Shown here: positions 13,574-16,969 of the stretch, in pieces
How the letters are laid out: the number at the start of each line of letters is the position of its first letter
How positions within the stretch are numbered: position 1 is the stretch's first letter
Assembly (NCBI GenBank): GCA_003387805.1
Contig: QGSR01000010.1
Span: 1-16,969 of the forward strand
Direction: 5' to 3'
Length of the DNA: 16,969 nucleotides
Source of the DNA: Bacillota bacterium
GTDB lineage: Bacteria; Bacillota; Limnochordia; Limnochordales; ZCTH02-B6
Position numbers and translations under genes: made by a program
Notes under the pieces: model-generated
The model's input: only the letters and a program-made list of their open reading frames with translations
Database searches by the model: none
What the model was told of the DNA's origin: nothing

Positions 13574-15048
13574 AACTGCCGCCGGGAAAGGTCCCGGCCA
13601 ACGACGGATTGTCCCAGCCCCGCCACGGCCGCTTCCCACGAGGCCAGCCGGCGGGACGCGACGGTGAACACCCGGTCCGACAACGCGGCCAGCTCGTGGC
13701 AGCCGCCGTCGATAAACACCGTCAGGAGGCGGGCGTTCAGGCGGGCTTTGGCCGCGAGGAACCGGCGCCGGAAGCCCTCGGGCAGCTGCGCCTGCCCGTC
13801 GGTGATGAAGACGATGTGGCCTCCGCCGCGGCCCGCGGCCTGCTCCAGGTGGCGCAGGGCGTGTTCCAGCGGCGCCTGGAAATGCGTGCCGCCGTCGAAG
13901 TCGCACGCGGCCATGGCCGCGGCCGTCTCTGCGCTGCCGCCGCCGGCGGGGAACTCGAACGTCTCCAGCTCGTGCTCGCCGGCAAAACACAGGCCCACGA
14001 AGGGCCGGCGGGTGCGGCGGGCCAGATCCAGAAGGGCCAGGGCCACCGCCTTGGCCCACAAAAACCGCTCCCGGCCCAGGGCCGCGGGCGTGTTCATGCT
14101 GCGGGACGCGTCCATGCAGCAGACGATGGGGCCCGTGGGGCCGTCGTCCTCGCCTTCGTAGCGGATTTGCAGCAGCCGCCGGTGCTCGTACGCCTCCACG
14201 AACAAGGGCTGCAGATCCGGATCCGCGAGACGGGCCGACTCTTCGGGAATGACCCGCTCCAGGTCCGAGCCGGTCTCCCAGCCCACCAGGCGCTCCACGC
14301 CCCGGCCCGCCGCGGCGCGGCGCCGGCGCCGCACCGGGCCCAGGAGCGCGCGGAACTGCTCCAGCGCGTCGGTGAGCACCGCAAAGTCGGGCAGCGCCCG
14401 CACCTCTTCCACGGTGCGCCAGATGTCGTCCAGCGGGTGGACGCCGCGCCGGCCGGGGCCGATGCCCCACGCCCGCCGCAGCATCTCGTCGGCGTCGGCC
14501 ATGCCCCGCACGTCCCGCACGGCCTGGATGACCGACCAGCGGGGCGGCACGGCGGCCGCGCGCCCCCGCGGCCGGTCTTCCTCCACAGGGCGCTGGTCGC
14601 CGTCGCGGCGGGCGGGCGGCCACAGCCAGCGGCGCCGGCGGGCCGGCGGCGGCTCCAGCCCGTCGGCCAGCCGCTCCGCCAGCCGCCAGGCGGCCAGGGC
14701 CGCGGCCACCGTGTCGCCCGCGCTGCGCTCCCGCAGCCGCTGAAAGTCCGTCAGCGGCATCATGTCCGCCAGCAGGCCGAAGGGCCGGTGAAACTCGGGC
14801 GCCGTGCCGGGATTGAGCCGGGCCGTTTCGTCGTACAGCGCGCAAAAAAGCTCTTCCAGCAGCACGGCCGCGGCCTCGGACCGCCGGGCCAGCTGTTCCG
14901 CGCGCTCGGCCCAGATCTGAGACCGGCTGCGCAGCGCGGCGCACACGGCCCGCGTGGGGGCGCGGGCCAGGACGGGGCGGCCCTCGGCGGCCGGCAAGCG
15001 CTCCAGGGCCGGCGCGGCGGCGGGCGCCCGGGCGTCCGCGGCCCTCAC
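13570..15048 (-). CDS. VWA-domain protein, ViaA-like partner of the MoxR ATPase
   Basis: A 492-aa protein, the same size class as E. coli ViaA (483 aa). The N-terminal 300 residues are helical, Arg/Ala-rich and carry a basic Pro-rich stretch (132-170). The C-terminal von Willebrand A domain (about 305-470) has a complete metal site: DASRS (Asp313, Ser315, Ser317), Thr388 in DFDGGTHFQAP, and Asp417 in VFITDGQ. In ViaA this domain follows an analogous helical N-terminal region and the protein stimulates the AAA+ partner RavA. GTG start overlaps the ATPase stop (GTGA), so the two are translationally coupled. No signal peptide or membrane segment, so cytoplasmic. A CoxE-type VWA protein is the main alternative name. 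Confidence 0.85.
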   Translation of the reverse strand: MRAADARAPAAAPALERLPAAEGRPVLARAPTRAVCAALRSRSQIWAERAEQLARRSEAAAVLLEELFCALYDETARLNPGTAPEFHRPFGLLADMMPLTDFQRLRERSAGDTVAAALAAWRLAERLADGLEPPPARRRRWLWPPARRDGDQRPVEEDRPRGRAAAVPPRWSVIQAVRDVRGMADADEMLRRAWGIGPGRRGVHPLDDIWRTVEEVRALPDFAVLTDALEQFRALLGPVRRRRRAAAGRGVERLVGWETGSDLERVIPEESARLADPDLQPLFVEAYEHRRLLQIRYEGEDDGPTGPIVCCMDASRSMNTPAALGRERFLWAKAVALALLDLARRTRRPFVGLCFAGEHELETFEFPAGGGSAETAAAMAACDFDGGTHFQAPLEHALRHLEQAAGRGGGHIVFITDGQAQLPEGFRRRFLAAKARLNARLLTVFIDGGCHELAALSDRVFTVASRRLASWEAAVAGLGQSVVGRDLSRRQL

Positions 15049-16238
15049 AGCCCCGCCACCTCATCCAGGCGTTTCAAGTGTTCGTAGGCCCGCTGCAAGT
15101 ACTGATCAACGGCCAGCCGTTCTTCGTCGCTGGTGCTGCGGCTGCCCAGCTCCCGCAGTTCCTGGATGCGCCGCTCCATGCGCAGGCGGGCGTCCAGCGC
15201 CAGCTTGCTCAGGTCCGCCGGGCTGTCGATGGAACGCTGCTGCTCCTGGAACTCGCCGTGGATTTCCAGGATGCGGCTGAAGGCCATGGCGACCCGGTCT
15301 TTCACCGAGCGGACGTACCCGGCCAAAATCCGCTCCAGCACCGGCATGTCCTCTTCCTGGCTCCACAGCGTGTGCCGCAGCAGCCAGAAGTCCTTCTCGC
15401 CCACGTCCATGCGGCCGTCCAGCAGGGCCGACGTCTGCAGCGCCCGGCGCACCTGCTTCCACCGCCGGGGGCTGACGTAGATGGCCTCGTCCTGCATGGC
15501 CCGGCGCAGCTCGGCCAGCTGCTCGTAAACGGACACCGGCACCCGCACCTGCTCGCTGACGCGGGCCAGATGCTCCAGCTCGTCCACGGTCACCACCGCG
15601 TCTTCCTCCGGCGCGTAGGTGTGGAAATCGATGTCCGGCGTCCACAGCATGCGCATGAAGTTGGCGTCGCTTTTGATGTCCTCCACGACGAATCGGAACA
15701 GCCAGCGGTCGTGAAAGGCCGTGAGCCCCTTTTCCTGGCGCTCTTCCGGGCTGGGCACCGAGTTGGTGGTGCCCATGAGGGTGCGCAGGGGGATAGGGTG
15801 GAAGCTGCCCTGCTCCGCGTACACCCGCTCGTACATGGGAGAAAGCAGCGCTTTCAGCACCGCCTCGTTGCCGTTGTAAATTTCGTCGATGACCGCGATG
15901 TGGGCTTCCTGCAGCATGCCCGTGCCCACGCGCCGGCGAATGCCTTCCTTGTAAGCGGCGATGTCCACGGGGCCGAACAAATCCTCCACGGTGGAAAAGG
16001 GCGTTAGCTGGGTGTAAAAAAAGCGGCAGCCGCGCACGTGGGAGGCGACCAGCCGCACTTGCGTCGTCTTGGCGATGCCGGGCAGACCTACCAGGAGCAG
16101 GTGGCTGCGGTTGACCAGGCACACGCTGATGGCTTTGGCCACGTCGTCCCGCTCCAGGATGAAGCGGTTTTGCACCGCCTCCATGTTGCGCATGCGCCGC
16201 AAAATGTCGTCGGTGTCGCGGGCGTGCGGTACGGTCAC
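15045..16238 (-). CDS. MoxR-type AAA+ ATPase, RavA-like
   Basis: A 397-aa ATPase. Walker A GLPGIAKTT (51-59), RavA-type segment PFSTVEDLFGPVDI (80-93), Walker B IAVIDEI (114-120), sensor 1 GTTNS (156-160), FHDRWLFR (175-182) near the arginine-finger position, and the all-helical lid with YVSPRRWKQVRRALQTSA (254-271) carrying sensor 2. These segments resemble E. coli RavA closely (FSTPEEVFGP, YVSDRRWKKAIRLLQASA). After about residue 320 the C-terminus is a charged, coiled-coil-like helix rather than RavA's LARA domain, which binds the lysine decarboxylase LdcI. Start: GTG 16238 with a GGGGGGGAG tract about 6 nt upstream; the open frame continues to 16709 but that part is antisense to the divergent gene. 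It probably acts with the VWA protein as a chaperone-like remodelling complex for metal-cofactor or respiratory proteins. Confidence 0.9.
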   Translation of the reverse strand: MTVPHARDTDDILRRMRNMEAVQNRFILERDDVAKAISVCLVNRSHLLLVGLPGIAKTTQVRLVASHVRGCRFFYTQLTPFSTVEDLFGPVDIAAYKEGIRRRVGTGMLQEAHIAVIDEIYNGNEAVLKALLSPMYERVYAEQGSFHPIPLRTLMGTTNSVPSPEERQEKGLTAFHDRWLFRFVVEDIKSDANFMRMLWTPDIDFHTYAPEEDAVVTVDELEHLARVSEQVRVPVSVYEQLAELRRAMQDEAIYVSPRRWKQVRRALQTSALLDGRMDVGEKDFWLLRHTLWSQEEDMPVLERILAGYVRSVKDRVAMAFSRILEIHGEFQEQQRSIDSPADLSKLALDARLRMERRIQELRELGSRSTSDEERLAVDQYLQRAYEHLKRLDEVAGL

Positions 16239-16347
16239 CCCGGTCTCCCCCCCAAGGAAACCACCCGTCCCGTGCAGTAGTCTACGTCGGACGCCGCAGC
16301 GCGCGTCGGTCGATTGTAGAATAATTCCGATCATTGAGGAGGGATTC
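16239..16347. promoter_or_regulatory. Divergent intergenic region between the RavA-like operon and the plus-strand gene
   Basis: 109 bp. An AT-rich core at 16312-16335 offers TAGAAT (16317-16322) as a plus-strand -10 and TACAAT (16318-16313) as a minus-strand -10. Neither has a good -35 at 17 nt. GAGGAGGG at 16336-16343 is the ribosome binding site of the plus-strand gene, and a G-tract (minus strand 16252-16246) serves the ATPase. Promoter calls here are tentative. Confidence 0.35.
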
Positions 16348-16969
16348 CTGCTGGAAGAGCAGTTGCCCGTCACCGCCCGGACGCGGTGGCGGGGGCGGCC
16401 CATAGAAGTCAGCGGGCGGCTAGAGCCCGGTTTCATCGTGGAAAACGGGCGGGTCATGGTCAAGCTGACCCGGGTCGCGCCGCTGCCCGAAGGCGCGGAC
16501 GCCGCGGCCCTGTGGGTGCCCATGACCGACGTGGACGCGGCCGACCCGCTGCTGCTGCGCTCGCATCTGTGGGAAATCCCCGCCGGGCAGGAGCGGGATT
16601 TCCTGCTGCGCAAGCTGAGCATCACCATGGCCGAATGCATCGCCGCGGGCGGCCGCCGGGTGAAGCTGGCCCGGGAGATGCCCGGCACGACGGCGCTGCT
16701 GTTCGTCATCGACGTGCCGCTGGACGACGGCGCCGGCTACTTGTGGAACTTCGCCGCCGCCGTCAGCCACTTGGCGGGCCGCCCGGTGCCATGGCAGCCG
16801 CCGGCGCCGGTGACGGCCGCGGCGGAGCTGGACGAGGCGGCCCGGGCCGGCGCGAGCCACTACGCCAGCCAGCTGCCCCTTTGGCTGACGACGCGGCAGT
16901 TTTGGTCGGCCTTCGTACGCGAGGGGCAGCGCCTGGTGCACGTGGTGGCGTTTTCTCTGCCCGCGGAAG
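16348..16969 (+). CDS. Unrecognised protein, partial (CTG start likely), runs off the right edge
   Basis: An open frame of about 207 codons to the window edge, the only plus-strand gene. Codon pattern (G/C in third positions) and the strong GAGGAGGG at 16336-16343 support it being real. The start is odd: no ATG, GTG or TTG lies at a proper distance from this SD. CTG CTG at 16348-16353 is 4-7 nt away; the first in-frame TTG (16363) is 19 nt away and the first GTG is near 16438. The product begins LLEEQLPVTARTRWRGRPIE and shows beta-rich stretches (GFIVENGRVMVKLTRV), an LLRKLSITMAECIAAGG helix, TTALLFVIDVPLDD and later aromatic-rich LPLWLTTRQFWSAF. No signal peptide or membrane helix. No family recognised. 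Divergent orientation from the RavA-like gene gives no firm functional clue. Confidence 0.6.
   Translation, partial: MLEEQLPVTARTRWRGRPIEVSGRLEPGFIVENGRVMVKLTRVAPLPEGADAAALWVPMTDVDAADPLLLRSHLWEIPAGQERDFLLRKLSITMAECIAAGGRRVKLAREMPGTTALLFVIDVPLDDGAGYLWNFAAAVSHLAGRPVPWQPPAPVTAAAELDEAARAGASHYASQLPLWLTTRQFWSAFVREGQRLVHVVAFSLPAE

Noticed and set aside
13451..15064. N-terminal extension of the CBS frame to 701 aa
   Set aside because: It overlaps the VWA gene in another frame and is Gly/Arg/Pro-rich; CBS homology begins right after the ATG at 13450.
16239..16709. N-terminal extension of the RavA-like ATPase to 554 aa
   Set aside because: It is antisense to the plus-strand gene and crosses its ribosome binding site; GTG 16238 has a suitable SD and normal family length.
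16420..16941. 173-aa minus-strand open frame
   Set aside because: Antisense to the plus-strand gene with GC3 codon pattern and strong SD; product is Arg/Gly/Gln-rich without motifs.
1..16969. CRISPR array, tRNA, rRNA, insertion sequence or phage module
   Set aside because: No regularly spaced repeats, cloverleaf, rRNA-like conserved stretch, transposase or integrase motif was seen by eye on either strand.

Overview
The window is a very GC-rich bacterial segment (roughly 70% by eye) packed with genes, nearly all on the minus strand. Shine-Dalgarno sites are strong and GGAGG-type, GTG starts are frequent, stop/start overlaps (ATGA, GTGA) are common, and promoters are sigma-A-like. These traits suggest a Firmicute-type translation and transcription style. 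At the same time there is a complete RND efflux operon with two TolC-family proteins, which implies an outer membrane. A high-GC diderm Firmicute such as a member of the Limnochordia would reconcile both; this is inference, not proof. No rRNA, tRNA, CRISPR array, insertion sequence or phage gene was seen.

Layout in direction of minus-strand transcription, from the right end. (1) 16969-16348: the only plus-strand gene, an unrecognised partial ORF that seems to start at CTG, divergent from the next unit. (2) 16238-13570: a RavA-like MoxR AAA+ ATPase overlapping a ViaA-like von Willebrand factor A (VWA) protein. (3) 13450-12169: a two-CBS-domain protein, then a classical short-chain dehydrogenase, ending before a strong hairpin/U-tract at 12076-12030. 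(4) 12008-10797: a type II NADH dehydrogenase-like flavoprotein, whose likely promoter overlaps that hairpin. (5) 10779-3220: a well-delimited efflux operon consisting of promoter TTGACT-N17-TATCAT, membrane fusion protein, RND pump, a short TolC-family protein, a long TolC-family protein and an intrinsic terminator. (6) 3180-1: an AT-rich promoter/operator, a ROK-family regulator, an ArgH-family lyase overlapping it by ATGA, and the first 67 codons of a sugar-type ABC solute-binding protein that runs off the left edge.

How the parts work together. Unit 5 would build a tripartite exporter: the pump in the inner membrane, the adaptor in the periplasm, and the long TolC protein as outer-membrane duct. 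The short TolC homolog has both helical-hairpin repeats but almost no sequence where the beta-barrel strands belong, so its role is open. Unit 6 looks like a regulated uptake/catabolic locus: the ArgH homolog keeps the catalytic His and Ser motifs but has lost several residues that define argininosuccinate binding, so it probably acts on another substrate. Unit 2 is a chaperone-type AAA+/MIDAS pair related to enterobacterial RavA-ViaA, without the LARA domain that lets RavA bind lysine decarboxylase.

The most interesting items are the barrel-less TolC paralog, the repurposed ArgH homolog with a zinc-motif-less ROK regulator, the overlapping terminator/promoter before the NADH dehydrogenase, and the RavA-ViaA-like pair outside proteobacteria.
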